64,000 nt of DNA, taken from Auanema rhodensis. Taxonomy: Eukaryota; Nematoda; Chromadorea; Rhabditida; Rhabditidae. The stretch covers positions 13,392,001-13,456,000 of the forward strand of contig OZ059895.1 in NCBI GenBank assembly GCA_964057225.1, written 5' to 3'. Positions 31,501 through 41,845 of the stretch are shown here, piece after piece. The notes beneath the pieces were generated by a model that was not told where the DNA came from, ran no database searches, and was given only the letters and a program-made list of their open reading frames with translations. The position numbers and the translations under genes are program-made. Positions within the stretch are counted from its first letter, which is position 1. The number at the start of each line of letters is the position of its first letter.

Positions 31501-34500
31501 CGTAGATTTGTTTTTGCGTTATTGCGTTGAGTGCTCGAAAATCAGTCACAAATCTGTACGTTTTATCCTTTTTCTTGACCAATATTACGGGACTGGTAGT
31601 CATAGAAAAAGATGGCTCAATTATTCCTTGTTCTAACATTTCCTCCACTTGTTTTTCTACTTCTTCTTGTTGTGATAGAGGTATTCTGTACGTGATCTTG
31701 AAAGATGGAACTTTTCCTTCGATGATCGGGATGCTATGTTCCACTGGTCCTTTGAAAAGTCCAATATTGCGATCCTCGTTTAAGAAAGCTTCCTTGTTTC
31801 TGAGCACTATTTTCTTTAACTGTTGTCTCTCTAGCTGAGTAAAGATGGTGTTTGTTACATCGAGGTCTTTTATAAAGTCCTGTGGGAAGTATGGTAGTTG
31901 ATCTTCCCATCTTGCTTCTGGTGGCACATATTGTCCTTTTTGCTCCTCCGTGTTTTTCGGGATAGCGTAAGCTGTTCCAATGCCTTGATTTGTCTGTACT
32001 ACAATTGTGTCTGGAGAGATATTTGTAGCAAATATCTGAACTCCATATCCCGTTGGGGTGAAAGTAGTAGGGGCGAAACTCATTTTTCCTGTCCGCTGTG
32101 AGCTTCTAATGAAAGCTTGTTCGTAAGAGGCGGGATCGTCTACTTCCAATGTAAGCGATCTGGTTTCTCCTGGGTAGAACTGTTTAGTTTCCAGGCTTAC
32201 GACGTGTGCTATCGTGTGGTTCTCAGTCCATGGCGCGTAGTCTTGTGCTAAAGGTACTATTGTGTCTCCAATTAGTAGTGAATTTTGTAGTGGTCGTAAA
32301 GATGTATTTATTCCTATTTTGTTGAGAGCTTCTATGAAGTCTATTCCTAATAATATTGGTGCTGGGCAGTGGTTGTTGGCAGAAATCAGTACTTTGTGCT
32401 CGATTTCTGTCTTCCCGATAATAATTGGGATTCTTGTGTAGCCCAGGAAAGAAAATCGTGATTTGTTTGCTACAATGGCTGTTGTCTTTTCCATAACCAT
32501 TGTTGCTGCCGGTAGTTGTTGAAATGTACTTTCCTTCATGTATGATATAGAAGCTCCTGTGTCCCATAAAGCAGTAAAGATCTGATTGTGAATGGAGAGA
32601 GGTACGAAAGGTAGTCGTGATCCTCCGATGTAGTTAATCCTTGATTCTTTCATAGCGTACCGTGGTAGATAGGCGAAAAAGTCATTATCTGATAGTGGGG
32701 CGTCAGGATCATATCGAGAGGTTCTTGTATATAATTTCTCTTGCTGAGAAGTGACTAGTGGTTTTAATTCGAATTGTTTGTCCTCTCCTCTTGGTTCTTC
32801 GTCTTGTTCGTTGAATGTGATTTGATTGATTGGTATCCTTGTGGTACATGCATATATTTTTAATGCCCAAATGGTAACAGTTATGAGTCCTATTGTGACG
32901 ATGATTGCTCCAATAATAGCTAGTGTCCTTAGTATCCATGCTGTAATTGATTCTCCTATGTATCCAAAGAAATTTGTGATTTGTTTCTCCGCGTTGTTTG
33001 ATATGTTATCTGCTATCATTAATGTCGTTCCAACTGTTCCTCCTATAATTCCTATTGGATTCAGATTGGATAGTCCAGAATGTTTGAAGACTGGTTTCAA
33101 TTTTCCTGGCATAGTTGCTTGTAAAGATGCTAGGCTAGAGCCGTAGGAAATAGCCAGTGCCATTGGAAATGTTGACTCCGTGAGGTTTGAAAATATGTTG
33201 GAATTGTTAAACTTAATGTGATCAATTTTTACAGATGTGAGTTCATCTGAAAATGAGAAGTTAGTCACATTCAATGTTGAATTATCTTTCATCCATTGAT
33301 TGTTTTCTCTGTAGGGATCTGATGTAGCCATATCGCATGCTATGATGTGGGCAAATGGTGTTAAATCTCTTGATCCTGGTGTGATGAAGAGTTTTCCGTG
33401 ATGTTCCGTGTCTACCGGTGTCTCCAGGTAACATTTATCGTCTCGTTTGTGATCCGAGTATACACGTGTTACTTGTACAGGGGTGCATGGCATGACGTAA
33501 ATAAGATGTTCTCCAACAAACTTTGCTGAAATATCCTGTCGACGAAGCATAGTGCGAATTCCTATAGTCGGATTAATCTGCAGGATTGCCCACCAGGTAA
33601 GTAGCTGCTTATTTTGCATTCTGCATACGTTTTTCTTTGTTATTTGGAAAGATTGTAAGATTTCCTCCTCTAGTTTTGACGTAGAGTATTGGAGGTGGGA
33701 CCTTGTATCTTGTTGGCGTAGTTGATCGTCGTATTTTTGAATGATATCTGCTCGTGTTCGTAGGAAATTGAGGTGTGCTTGTGATCCAGTGTGAGATTTG
33801 ATTTCCTCAATCGGTTGGGTCGTTGTTGCTCGCTTTGTAGTAGTCCGAGTTGTTGGAAGTGTCCTAGTAGATTCCCTGCGGGATGTGGTGGTGAGAGGAC
33901 GTGGTGGTGGAGTTACTGGAGTTGTTGTACTCTGGTAATAATAATATCTCCTTGGTGTAGTTGTAGGTTGAGGTGGAGACGTCCGATGAGTAGTAGTTGT
34001 CGGGGCAGTTGTTGTGGTAGTCGATGTAGTGGTTGTGGTGGTTGTAGTAGTGGTGGTTGTGGGGGTAGCACCAGGTGACTCAATGAGCTGAAGATATGCT
34101 TGTTGAAATAATTTGCTGTCTTCATCCGTGATAGGTCTGATTGTAGGTTGATTTTTGGGCAACCCATAATTTTGTGCGTGTCCGTTGAAGATGAGGGTAT
34201 AGTTGGGAAAGACGATTGCTGACGAATTTGCCTGTTTTGTGAGATCTGCCCATTTCTTATTTTCTGTCTCTCTTTGTTCTTTTGATATCCGAGTTAGACG
34301 ATTGTTTTGCTCTAGATAATTAAGAAACTCCTGTATTTGATCCATCTGGGTGTAGAACTGTGTGTCAGTGCGTGATCTAGGCAGTTTTGTCATCCTGGGT
34401 GGGTACAGTTGGTACAGATAGTCCTCCATTGATGGAATAGTCTCTCCTGTTGCCAGAGTGGTAGGTGTGTGAGCTATTTCAATTGCTATTTGTCTTGCTC

Positions 34501-37390
34501 GGTCGAGATAATCGCCTTCGTAGTTGAGTAGACGTGTGGCAAAGTCGCTGATAGTGATTTGCTTGCTGAGTTTTGCCGTGATCTCTGATGGCAGTAGGTG
34601 TTCGATGGCAATTTCCGTAGAAAGTCGAATCTCAGCTTCTGCAAGTGTGTGCAGGATAACCATGTTGATGTCAGTGTAGTTGTGCCATAAGAGTCGGTTC
34701 TTCAGTTTTGATGAATCTAGTTGTAGGAATTTGATGAAACCTATGTGTACGCTAGATGTCTTGAGATATTCCATAAGGTTATAAGCGTTGTCTAGTCTTT
34801 TCCTATTTCGATATGTCTGGTACATAGGTAGTATACCTGTAGAACTGTCTGTGAGGCGAAGTGATTTGTAGATAGTGATATTGAAGAATCTCGTAGGGTA
34901 TTCTTGGGGTGCCATCCTCTTTTGACGTCGGTGTGTTTTTAAGTCCTTGATGGAAATGTACGTACCACTATCAGTTGAGTAGATGCTTGTATTCATACAT
35001 CTTGTAGCTGTAGGGTCTGGCGTGTTGTTTTTGAGAATGAATGCTCCTTGTATTTCCGAGATTAATACAGTATCATTGTTGATTAGTGCTTCGAATTTCC
35101 CTAATGTCGTGTAGTCGCAATTTCGATGATCATTGGGTGGGATCCATGTGATAACTGCGTTGGTGGTGTTGCATACTCCTTGTTGCTTAGTACATCCTTC
35201 AGTGTTGATGAATAAGTCGGAGATTATAGTGTCATCGTGTAGGCTAGTCATCATTCCTCTTTCTAAGGTGAATCTTGACTTGGTTGTGCAAGAGGATGCC
35301 CAAAACGATTTTGATTGTGTACTAGATGGCATAGGGGCTTTGAATAGTCCTGGTGCTTCGCGATTGAGGTCGTTATCCATGTGTCGTCTTTCTTGAATGG
35401 CTGTTTGGCATTCTTGTGGAGTGGCTGGTTCTATTCGGAGTAATGTAACGTTATTTTCCCTGATGAAGAATAAGTCGTGGGCGCACGTTTTATAGATTTC
35501 CTTGGCGCATTTCCATGCTTCCCATTCCTTGTAATTCATATTTTCTGCGAATAGTTCCACTGTTTTTATCTCGACTCCGTCCTTGTGTGCATAGTCTGAG
35601 CAGGTGGTTGGGCGAGGTGGTTCGAGGAAAATACCTCCTCGTTTGCCAATGCAGAGTTGATAGGTGTTGTCTGCCTGGCAAGGTATCATAGATAGGGCGA
35701 TGACGGATAAGAATAGCGGTATGAACGGAAGTGTCTTCTTTGTTTTGATTGTTTCCTTTTCTACTTTGTTAACGTGAAAACGGACGCTGGGGCTTCTTGT
35801 GCGATCTCTGTGCCTGTTATGTGGTCCATATGAAGTGCTGCGATTTCGTTGTTGAAATCCGCGATCAGGACAGTTTCCGCGGTTGTATCGGTCGTTTCCT
35901 CTGTGCTCCTGTCGATCATTCCTTCTGCTATCATATCGATCGTTTCCTCTGCTGTTGTATCGATCATTGTATCTATCGTACCGTTGGGGGCTACGATAAT
36001 TGTTGTATCCTTGTTGATATCCATTGTTTCTGTTATCCTGTCTGAAGTTGTGACGGTTATTTTGTCGATCCTCTTGGTATCTTGGTGAGCGGTATCCTCC
36101 TCTTCTTTGATTCCATTGCTCTTGTGGTTGTTGTGGTCTTGATTGATTTCCATAGAATGTTCTTGATTGGTGTGTTTGTGATCCGTCATAGATTTTCTCC
36201 TGTTGTGATGCTCTCATGTGGTTTATGAGACCATTATTAATCTCTAGTTGTTCCACGTCTTTAATCAAGTTGTTGACCAAGAGCGAAGGATCCTCGTCAG
36301 CTTCCACAGTTTCGGCAATAGTCACGGCTGCATCAAAGGTGATAGGGCTGCGGTTATTGACATGTGTTCTTAAAGTCTTTCGTAGTCCTCCTAAGAATGA
36401 AACTCGTAGTATTCTTTCGTCGGCTGTCGAGTCCATGTTGCATGATTCGTAGGCAAGGTTTCTGCAGCGTTGAGCGAAATTTTGTACCGTTTCGTGCTCT
36501 CCTTGTTTCAAATGAGTGAGTTTTGTGAATGCTGCATCTCTCTTTTCTGGAGGTTGTAGTTTCTCCGATAGTATGCGTTTGACGTGGTTCCATCCCTGGC
36601 GTAAGTCTTCTGCTGGTATAGTTCGAAGAGCTTCAGCGGCTCTATCCGTTCCGAGAAGTAGATAGAGATGGGAAAGTCTCTCGGCAATAGGGACTTGAAG
36701 GGCATCGAAATATCCTTCTAGTCTTTGCATGTAGAGGTTGAATGGAACCGATCCATCATAAAGCGTAGGTTTGTGATGGCGAATAGAAACGTTGTGGGCT
36801 CTTGCAATAGGAGAGTTGTCTTGCTCCATCTGCTCTGCCATTTGAGGGCGACTTCTCTGCTCTGTAACATTCGAAGTCAAATTTACGTTATTGTCTGACG
36901 AAGAAGAGACAGGAGACAGAGAGTGCCCGTGCAAAGATTGATCAGTGGAAGAGGGAGAGTTTCTAGGAATAGGAGAGGTGAGGATTTCCGCATTTGCGGT
37001 TTGAACAAGGCGTTGAGGAGAAGTGTGATTTGGAGGACAAGTGTTAGTGCCGGTATTAACAACTGTTTTTGGAGAGTGAGAAGAGCGTTTGGGCGTAGAT
37101 TTACTGGATGATGTTTTATTCTTATTCAAGCTAATTGCATGCCTAGTAGTTTTAATAGCAGTAGTATAAAGTTTCTTAGCAGTTAGCGGTGTACCCGGAA
37201 TAGGGGGTAATTTCTTTGATTTCGCGTTCGTTTTCGGATATTTCGCATCTGGTCGGAATGCATCCGGTGGTCCTCTTTTTCTTTGGTTTCTATGCAGTGC
37301 TGCTTCCATTGTCTGAGTTTTCTCTGCGCTATTCGTAGCATTTTGGGCAATATTTCCCGGCGGAGGGTTTTGATTCGCTGCGTCAGCCAT
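28550..37390 (-). CDS. Gag-Env-like-Pol polyprotein, family A (2,946 aa, intact)
   Basis: Low-complexity N-terminus (1-200); Gag capsid-like domain (about 205-400); Arg/Tyr/Asn-rich RNA-binding tail without CCHC knuckles (about 420-550). Internal signal sequence 554-573 with CQA before DNTYQLC. Envelope-like region (574 to about 1508) with conserved cysteines, many N-glycosylation sequons, RRQKR (821-825) as a furin-type site, a Thr-rich mucin-like stretch (about 1109-1185) and a membrane span (about 1484-1508). Aspartic protease D1610-TGAS with LLGID near 1680. Reverse transcriptase with YLDD 2046-2049. RNase H with D2195. Integrase H2410, H2418, C2448, C2451, then D2482, D2542 and E2578 (35-residue spacing), GPY module at 2705 and an acidic, Ser-rich C-terminal extension to 2946. 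The start is the first ATG after an acceptor-like TTCCAG. Env assignment is inferred from topology, not homology search. All other parts match Ty3/gypsy hallmarks. Confidence 0.95.
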   Translation of the reverse strand: MADAANQNPPPGNIAQNATNSAEKTQTMEAALHRNQRKRGPPDAFRPDAKYPKTNAKSKKLPPIPGTPLTAKKLYTTAIKTTRHAISLNKNKTSSSKSTPKRSSHSPKTVVNTGTNTCPPNHTSPQRLVQTANAEILTSPIPRNSPSSTDQSLHGHSLSPVSSSSDNNVNLTSNVTEQRSRPQMAEQMEQDNSPIARAHNVSIRHHKPTLYDGSVPFNLYMQRLEGYFDALQVPIAERLSHLYLLLGTDRAAEALRTIPAEDLRQGWNHVKRILSEKLQPPEKRDAAFTKLTHLKQGEHETVQNFAQRCRNLAYESCNMDSTADERILRVSFLGGLRKTLRTHVNNRSPITFDAAVTIAETVEADEDPSLLVNNLIKDVEQLEINNGLINHMRASQQEKIYDGSQTHQSRTFYGNQSRPQQPQEQWNQRRGGYRSPRYQEDRQNNRHNFRQDNRNNGYQQGYNNYRSPQRYDRYNDRYNSRGNDRYDSRRNDRQEHRGNDRYNRGNCPDRGFQQRNRSTSYGPHNRHRDRTRSPSVRFHVNKVEKETIKTKKTLPFIPLFLSVIALSMIPCQADNTYQLCIGKRGGIFLEPPRPTTCSDYAHKDGVEIKTVELFAENMNYKEWEAWKCAKEIYKTCAHDLFFIRENNVTLLRIEPATPQECQTAIQERRHMDNDLNREAPGLFKAPMPSSTQSKSFWASSCTTKSRFTLERGMMTSLHDDTIISDLFINTEGCTKQQGVCNTTNAVITWIPPNDHRNCDYTTLGKFEALINNDTVLISEIQGAFILKNNTPDPTATRCMNTSIYSTDSGTYISIKDLKTHRRQKRMAPQEYPTRFFNITIYKSLRLTDSSTGILPMYQTYRNRKRLDNAYNLMEYLKTSSVHIGFIKFLQLDSSKLKNRLLWHNYTDINMVILHTLAEAEIRLSTEIAIEHLLPSEITAKLSKQITISDFATRLLNYEGDYLDRARQIAIEIAHTPTTLATGETIPSMEDYLYQLYPPRMTKLPRSRTDTQFYTQMDQIQEFLNYLEQNNRLTRISKEQRETENKKWADLTKQANSSAIVFPNYTLIFNGHAQNYGLPKNQPTIRPITDEDSKLFQQAYLQLIESPGATPTTTTTTTTTTTTSTTTTTAPTTTTHRTSPPQPTTTPRRYYYYQSTTTPVTPPPRPLTTTSRRESTRTLPTTRTTTKRATTTQPIEEIKSHTGSQAHLNFLRTRADIIQKYDDQLRQQDTRSHLQYSTSKLEEEILQSFQITKKNVCRMQNKQLLTWWAILQINPTIGIRTMLRRQDISAKFVGEHLIYVMPCTPVQVTRVYSDHKRDDKCYLETPVDTEHHGKLFITPGSRDLTPFAHIIACDMATSDPYRENNQWMKDNSTLNVTNFSFSDELTSVKIDHIKFNNSNIFSNLTESTFPMALAISYGSSLASLQATMPGKLKPVFKHSGLSNLNPIGIIGGTVGTTLMIADNISNNAEKQITNFFGYIGESITAWILRTLAIIGAIIVTIGLITVTIWALKIYACTTRIPINQITFNEQDEEPRGEDKQFELKPLVTSQQEKLYTRTSRYDPDAPLSDNDFFAYLPRYAMKESRINYIGGSRLPFVPLSIHNQIFTALWDTGASISYMKESTFQQLPAATMVMEKTTAIVANKSRFSFLGYTRIPIIIGKTEIEHKVLISANNHCPAPILLGIDFIEALNKIGINTSLRPLQNSLLIGDTIVPLAQDYAPWTENHTIAHVVSLETKQFYPGETRSLTLEVDDPASYEQAFIRSSQRTGKMSFAPTTFTPTGYGVQIFATNISPDTIVVQTNQGIGTAYAIPKNTEEQKGQYVPPEARWEDQLPYFPQDFIKDLDVTNTIFTQLERQQLKKIVLRNKEAFLNEDRNIGLFKGPVEHSIPIIEGKVPSFKITYRIPLSQQEEVEKQVEEMLEQGIIEPSFSMTTSPVILVKKKDKTYRFVTDFRALNAITQKQIYVISNIQDILDLAAGARIFSNFDLVSGFFQIPLRSEDRHLTAFTTTSGTYQYCRMPMGLCGAPHTFQNAVRYLQQHVRCKLFVYLDDLLLISESTTKHLQDIDEVLNASAELGLKIKLKKCTFGQQEVKFLGFIVGHEGIKPDPQKVKAIQDYPRPKSITGVRAFMGVVNYFRRFIRNAAGIASPLYELTKKDTAFKWGDAEEQAFQQLKQILCQAPVLQAPIAKRPYVIESDGSIIAVGAVLLQAKDDKEPLHPIAFASRKLNKAERNYPPIEIEALALTFAVHQFRTYILGTPIRIITDHRPLTSLMTRKDLIGRLAKFQIVLQEYDIEIVYRPGRLNSVCDALSRYFEDEVNEAKERKKKPKETPTHKISTISTITDLRTIQGNTEWIMETKEKIRNKTAGRQLMDRYIVVNDALYAKPKTALQTPRAILPNDPAITIPIIEKFHKDPILGAHLGINKTQDSILRRYTWTGIQDDITRYVNRCLDCAKRKNNPHEATVEPMRNFPTVTHPWERVHMDILGPLPRTAKDNRYILSIQDAFSKWIIAIPLIRQTSEEIVSAIMTHLFYVFGPPKKIITDNGSNFVSHEFKSMCDNLGSEHHTTMPYYKNANGQVERLHRTLEEALTSYVNDDQDNWDIILPKIVFTMNRLPNATTRTPPYDCLFGQTARLPIDKDLETPGATIKNAPDLHEKIHERIELNNERMKKKYDENHRTQEREIFVENRALVKRAKPANKLQTTSDGPYIIKEIKGNNVILADSEGNTIIAHKNNIRYFPPDDNNVEESEHNRNDSAPAIYSDGSQQDTENTRAKNSTPTATSISDSESDNEDEFYEQSRPSITPQETRAPQEITRETQQDNYQPETGPNTADKSATDKDENNLFQQLVDKIGEETRQELYEERRKEIPTTKRWSSALKLALGIEDKNPITAPKPFHVPIRYNSVIPTLESKNRLTRSQIPDAHFNSPKTPVVRKKRPSTVIGATTTI

Positions 37391-38495
37391 CTTTGTTGGT
37401 TTCCTGGAAGGAAATTATTAACCAACGAAGACTGAGCTTATATTATACAAAACGTAAGAGACAATATGGGGTTGGTATGCGCGACTCCTGTTCCTGTCAG
37501 GGGGCCAGCCTGCAGCGGGTCTCTAGTCGGAGAATAGCCTGGTCAGGTTCATACACGAGTCCGCAACTACGTGTGACCTTTAGCAAAGGACCAAGTTCTT
37601 ATCTCTCGAAGAGGCATGAGATATGAGACAGTGGTTTGTGTATTGCTCCTTTTCAGTCATGGACAAGATCAGGTACACAGGCTTCTCATACTCACTTTTC
37701 CAGACTTCTCTTACCTAAGCAAACCCCCAAAAGACGTTCCCTTTTAACGTTACTTCTGTTCCCCTGGGTCTTGCTAGGTGGGACCACTCAACTTCAAAAT
37801 ATTCTTTAATTCTCATATGGGACCAAAAAGGGTTAATTTCAAATGATTGCGCGTCTTATATCAAAAAGTGTACGCCTCCGCGCGATGTCCCGAGAATGTC
37901 TGGTATTGTTTCTTACGGGGCTTTCTCATAAAAATGCGTTAGATATCAAGAATAGTGGTTTTGTTTATGAATCAATGTTTTCAGAATGATTTATGAATAG
38001 ATTTTCAAAATTAGCTTGTGAAAAGAAGTTTTCAAGATGACTTATGGGTAAGTGTTGCAATATGAATAAATGTCTTTAAGATATTTCATGAATTGATAGT
38101 TTTTAATATTATTCGTGGTTAAATATTTTAATATGCTTGTTCCAAAAAGAGTTTTTATGCATTATATGCTTTTAACATACAGGAAAGTAGAGGAATAAAG
38201 TAGGAATATAGATTGTAATAGATAATATGTATAAGACATTTTTTTTCAAATAGATATATCAGAAATGATGTTAGAAGAATGATATTTAGAGATAAATTCG
38301 AATTACTAGATTAAATTGAAGTTTTTGTTTTAGATACAAAATTGACTTGAAAGTTTGAAATATAAAATTAAATTAGAATTTTGGATATGAAATCAAGATA
38401 AATTTTTAGAGTAAAAAGGATTTCAAAGAAAGAGAAAGTAATTTAAAGGTGAGAAAAGTAGCGGCAATGGTCCATAGAGATTCGTCCCTTATAGA
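37391..38495 (-). other. Untranslated leader of E2
   Basis: In sense: AT-rich first 600 bp, then a more GC-balanced part with a donor-like AG|GTAAGA at 37714, TATAAGCTCA at 37433-37442 and an acceptor-like TTCCAG at 37404-37405. No gene is recognised. Confidence 0.7.
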
Positions 38496-38516
38496 CGAAT
38501 CTCGGTGGAACCTCCA
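38496..38516 (-). promoter_or_regulatory. Primer-binding site, tRNA-Gln type (E2)
   Basis: Directly abuts the 5' LTR. Its distal part is one arm of a perfect 10-bp hairpin with the adjacent leader, as in E3. Confidence 0.8.
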
Positions 38517-38855
38517 CGTTCCATATTGGTTCCTAGGGTTCCGGCTAGGTAACCATATGGACTTTAATAGTGTGAATGCCATTGTAAAAGTAACAGAGAG
38601 TAGAGAAAAAGAAGTTTATTCAGAATATGGAAATACAATTATAAAAGCAAAATACAATAATCAAATAAATGAAACTACATGTTATGAGAAAGCCAACCTA
38701 GTTGCTTTCTCAGGGGTTTATATAGCAAAATATTAATTACAAATATAATTGAATTTATACAAAAAGTAGTTCAGGTCTAGTTTCTTATTGAATTCTATTA
38801 ACCAAAAGTCGGTTGACGTTGTCAACCGCCTTCTTTATAAGACACGTATGGAACA
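38517..38855 (-). repeat. 5' LTR of E2 (339 bp)
   Basis: Matches the 3' copy base for base as far as read. The GTTA target duplication follows at 38856. Confidence 0.96.
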
Positions 38856-39201
38856 GTTAGTTATGTAATTTTCTACGTTACATCTAAATTCCTCGATGAT
38901 ATCAAATCTTATGAGCACCAAATACAATAAATTAAAAAAGGTTTCACAGTTGTATAGTGTTAAAACAATGTTTGTTTCAATAGGAAATAGATAGAAACAG
39001 TAAAGTTAAGATGAAGGTTCATAAACTACTGGTTTATAACTGTAATATAGAAATAAGATTGAAGATATTTTGATGCCTTGGGTTGAGCTATCTAAGTAAA
39101 ACTGCTAGAAAATTAAAAACATTTGTTACGGAAGAGATAAAATTGAAAATCAGCTGCACGGCGTACTTTCAACGTGGTATGATCGTTAAAAAAATTTGAA
39201 A

Positions 39202-39320
39202 AGCTTACGGCACCCGGGATTCCCAAGCCGTCTCCGATCCAAGTACTAACCGGGCCCAACGTTGCTTGACTTGCCAGATCGGACGGGATGGCGTACTTTC
39301 AACGTGGTATGGTCGTAAGC
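39202..39320 (-). rRNA. 5S ribosomal RNA
   Basis: Majority sequence; first complete gene to the right of E2. Confidence 0.95.
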
Positions 39321-39729
39321 GAAAATATCTGATATTCAATGATTTACATACTTATCCTCGTTATTGTTTTTTTTCTAATTTCATGTTAGTTATGTAATTT
39401 TCTACGTTACATCTAAATTCCTCGATGATATCAAATCTTATGAGCTCCAAATACAATAAATTAAAAAGGTTTCACAGTTGTATAGTGTTAAAACAATGTT
39501 TGTTTCAATAGGAAATAGATAGAAACAGTAAAGTTAAGATGAAGGTTCATAAACTACTGGTTTATAACTGTAATATAGAAATAAGATTGAAGATATTTTG
39601 ATGCCTTGGGTTGAGCTATCTAAGTAAAACTGCTAGAAAATTAAAAACATTTGTTACGGAAGAGATAAAATTGAAAATCAGCTGCACGGCGTACTTTCAA
39701 CGTGGTATGATCGTTAAAAAAATTTGAAA

Positions 39730-39848
39730 AGCTTACGGCACCCGGGATTCCCAAGCCGTCTCCGATCCAAGTACTAACCGGGCCCAACGTTGCTTGACTT
39801 GCCAGATCGGACGGGATGGCGTACTTTCAACGTGGTATGGTCGTAAGC
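39730..39848 (-). rRNA. 5S ribosomal RNA
   Basis: Majority sequence; unit spacer lacks one A in an A-run. Confidence 0.95.
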
Positions 39849-40258
39849 GAAAATATCTGATATTCAATGATTTACATACTTATCCTCGTTATTGTTTTTT
39901 TTCCAATTTCATGTTAGTTATGTAATTTTCTACGTTACATCTAAATTCCTCGATGATATCAAATCTTATGAGCTCCAAATACAATAAATTAAAAAAGGTT
40001 TCACAGTTGTATAGTGTTAAAACAATGTTTGTTTCAATAGGAAATAGATAGAAACAGTAAAGTTAAGATGAAGGTTCATAAACTACTGGTTTATAACTGT
40101 AATATAGAAATAAGATTGAAGATATTTTGATGCCTTGGGTTGAGCTATCTAAGTAAAACTGCTAGAAAATTAAAAACATTTGTTACGGAAGAGATAAAAT
40201 TGAAAATCAGCTGCATTGCGTACTTTCAACGTGGTATGATCGTTAAAAAAAATTGAAA

Positions 40259-40377
40259 AGCTTACGGCACCCGGGATTCCCAAGCCGTCTCCGATCCAAG
40301 TACTAACCGGGCCCAACGTTGCTTGACTTGCCAGATCGGACGGGATGGCGTACTTTCAACGTGGTATGGTCGTAAGC
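40259..40377 (-). rRNA. 5S ribosomal RNA
   Basis: Majority sequence, full length. Confidence 0.95.
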
Positions 40378-40787
40378 GAAAATACCTGATATTCAATGAT
40401 TTACATACTTATCCTCGTTATTGTTTTTTTTCCAATTTCATGTTAGTTATGTAATTTTCTACGTTACATCTAAATTCCTCGATGATATCAAATCTTATGA
40501 GCTCCAAATACAATAAATTAAAAAAGGTTTCACAGTTGTATAGTGTTAAAACAATGTTTGTTTCAATAGGAAATAGATAGAAACAGTAAAGTTAAGATGA
40601 AGGTTCATAAACTACTGGTTTATAACTGTAATATAGAAATAAGATTGAAGATATTTTGATGCCTTGGGTTGAGCTATCTGAGTAAAACTGCTAGAAAATT
40701 AAAAACATTTGTTACGGAAGAGATAAAATTGAAAATCAGCTGCATTGCGTACTTTCAACGTGGTATGATCGTTAAAAAAAATTGAAA

Positions 40788-40906
40788 AGCTTACGGCACC
40801 CGGGATTCCCAAGCCGTCTCCGATCCAAGTACTAACCGGGCCCAACGTTGCTTGACTTGCCAGATCGGACGGGATGGCGTACTTTCAACGTGGTATGGTC
40901 GTAAGC
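40788..40906 (-). rRNA. 5S ribosomal RNA
   Basis: Majority sequence, full length. Confidence 0.95.
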
Positions 40907-41316
40907 GAAAATACCTGATATTCAATGATTTACATACTTATCCTCGTTATTGTTTTTTTTCCAATTTCATGTTAGTTATGTAATTTTCTACGTTACATCT
41001 AAATTCCTCGATGATATCAAATCTTATGAGCTCCAAATACAATAAATTAAAAAAGGTTTCACAGTTGTATAGTGTTAAAACAATGTTTGTTTCAATAGGA
41101 AATAGATAGAAACAGTAAAGTTAAGATGAAGGTTCATAAACTACTGGTTTATAACTGTAATATAGAAATAAGATTGAAGATATTTTGATGCCTCGGGTTG
41201 AGCTATCTAAGTAAAACTGCTAGAAAATTAAAAACATTTGTTACGGAAGAGATAAAATTGAAAATCAGCTGCATTGCGTACTTTCAACGTGGTATGATCG
41301 TTAAAAAAAATTGAAA

Positions 41317-41435
41317 AGCTTACGGCACCCGGGATTCCCAAGCCGTCTCCGATCCAAGTACTAACCGGGCCCAACGTTGCTTGACTTGCCAGATCGGACA
41401 GGATGGCGTACTTTCAACGTGGTATGGTCGTAAGC
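41317..41435 (-). rRNA. 5S ribosomal RNA
   Basis: C36T variant. Confidence 0.95.
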
Positions 41436-41845
41436 GAAAATACCTGATATTCAATGATTTACATACTTATCCTCGTTATTGTTTTTTTTCCAATTTCATG
41501 TTAGTTATGTAATTTTCTACGTTACATCTAAATTCCTCGATGATATCAAATCTTATGAGCACCAAATACAATAAATTAAAAAAGGTTTCACAGTTGTATA
41601 GTGTTAAAACAATGTTTGTTTCAATAGGAAATAGATAGAAACAGTAAAGTTAAGATGAAGGTTCATAAACTACTGGTTTATAACTGTAATATAGAAATAA
41701 GATTGAAGATATTTTGATGCCTTGGGTTGAGCTATCTAAGTAAAACTGCTAGAAAATTAAAAACATTTGTTACGGAAGAGATAAAATTGAAAATCAGCTG
41801 CACGGCGTACTTTCAACGTGGTATGATCGTTAAAAAAATTTGAAA

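Larger units (their letters stand above)
27139..38855 (-). mobile_element. Family-A LTR retrotransposon E2, complete
   Basis: An 11.7-kb element with 339-bp LTRs that look identical, and target duplication GTTA (27135-27138 and 38856-38859). Sense order: 5' LTR, tRNA-Gln-type primer-binding site, 1.1-kb leader, an uninterrupted 2,946-codon polyprotein starting with ATG, a 211-codon accessory ORF, 3' LTR. Every catalytic motif I checked is present, so this is the best candidate in the window for an autonomous, recently active copy. It is co-oriented with the 5S gene just downstream. Confidence 0.96.
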
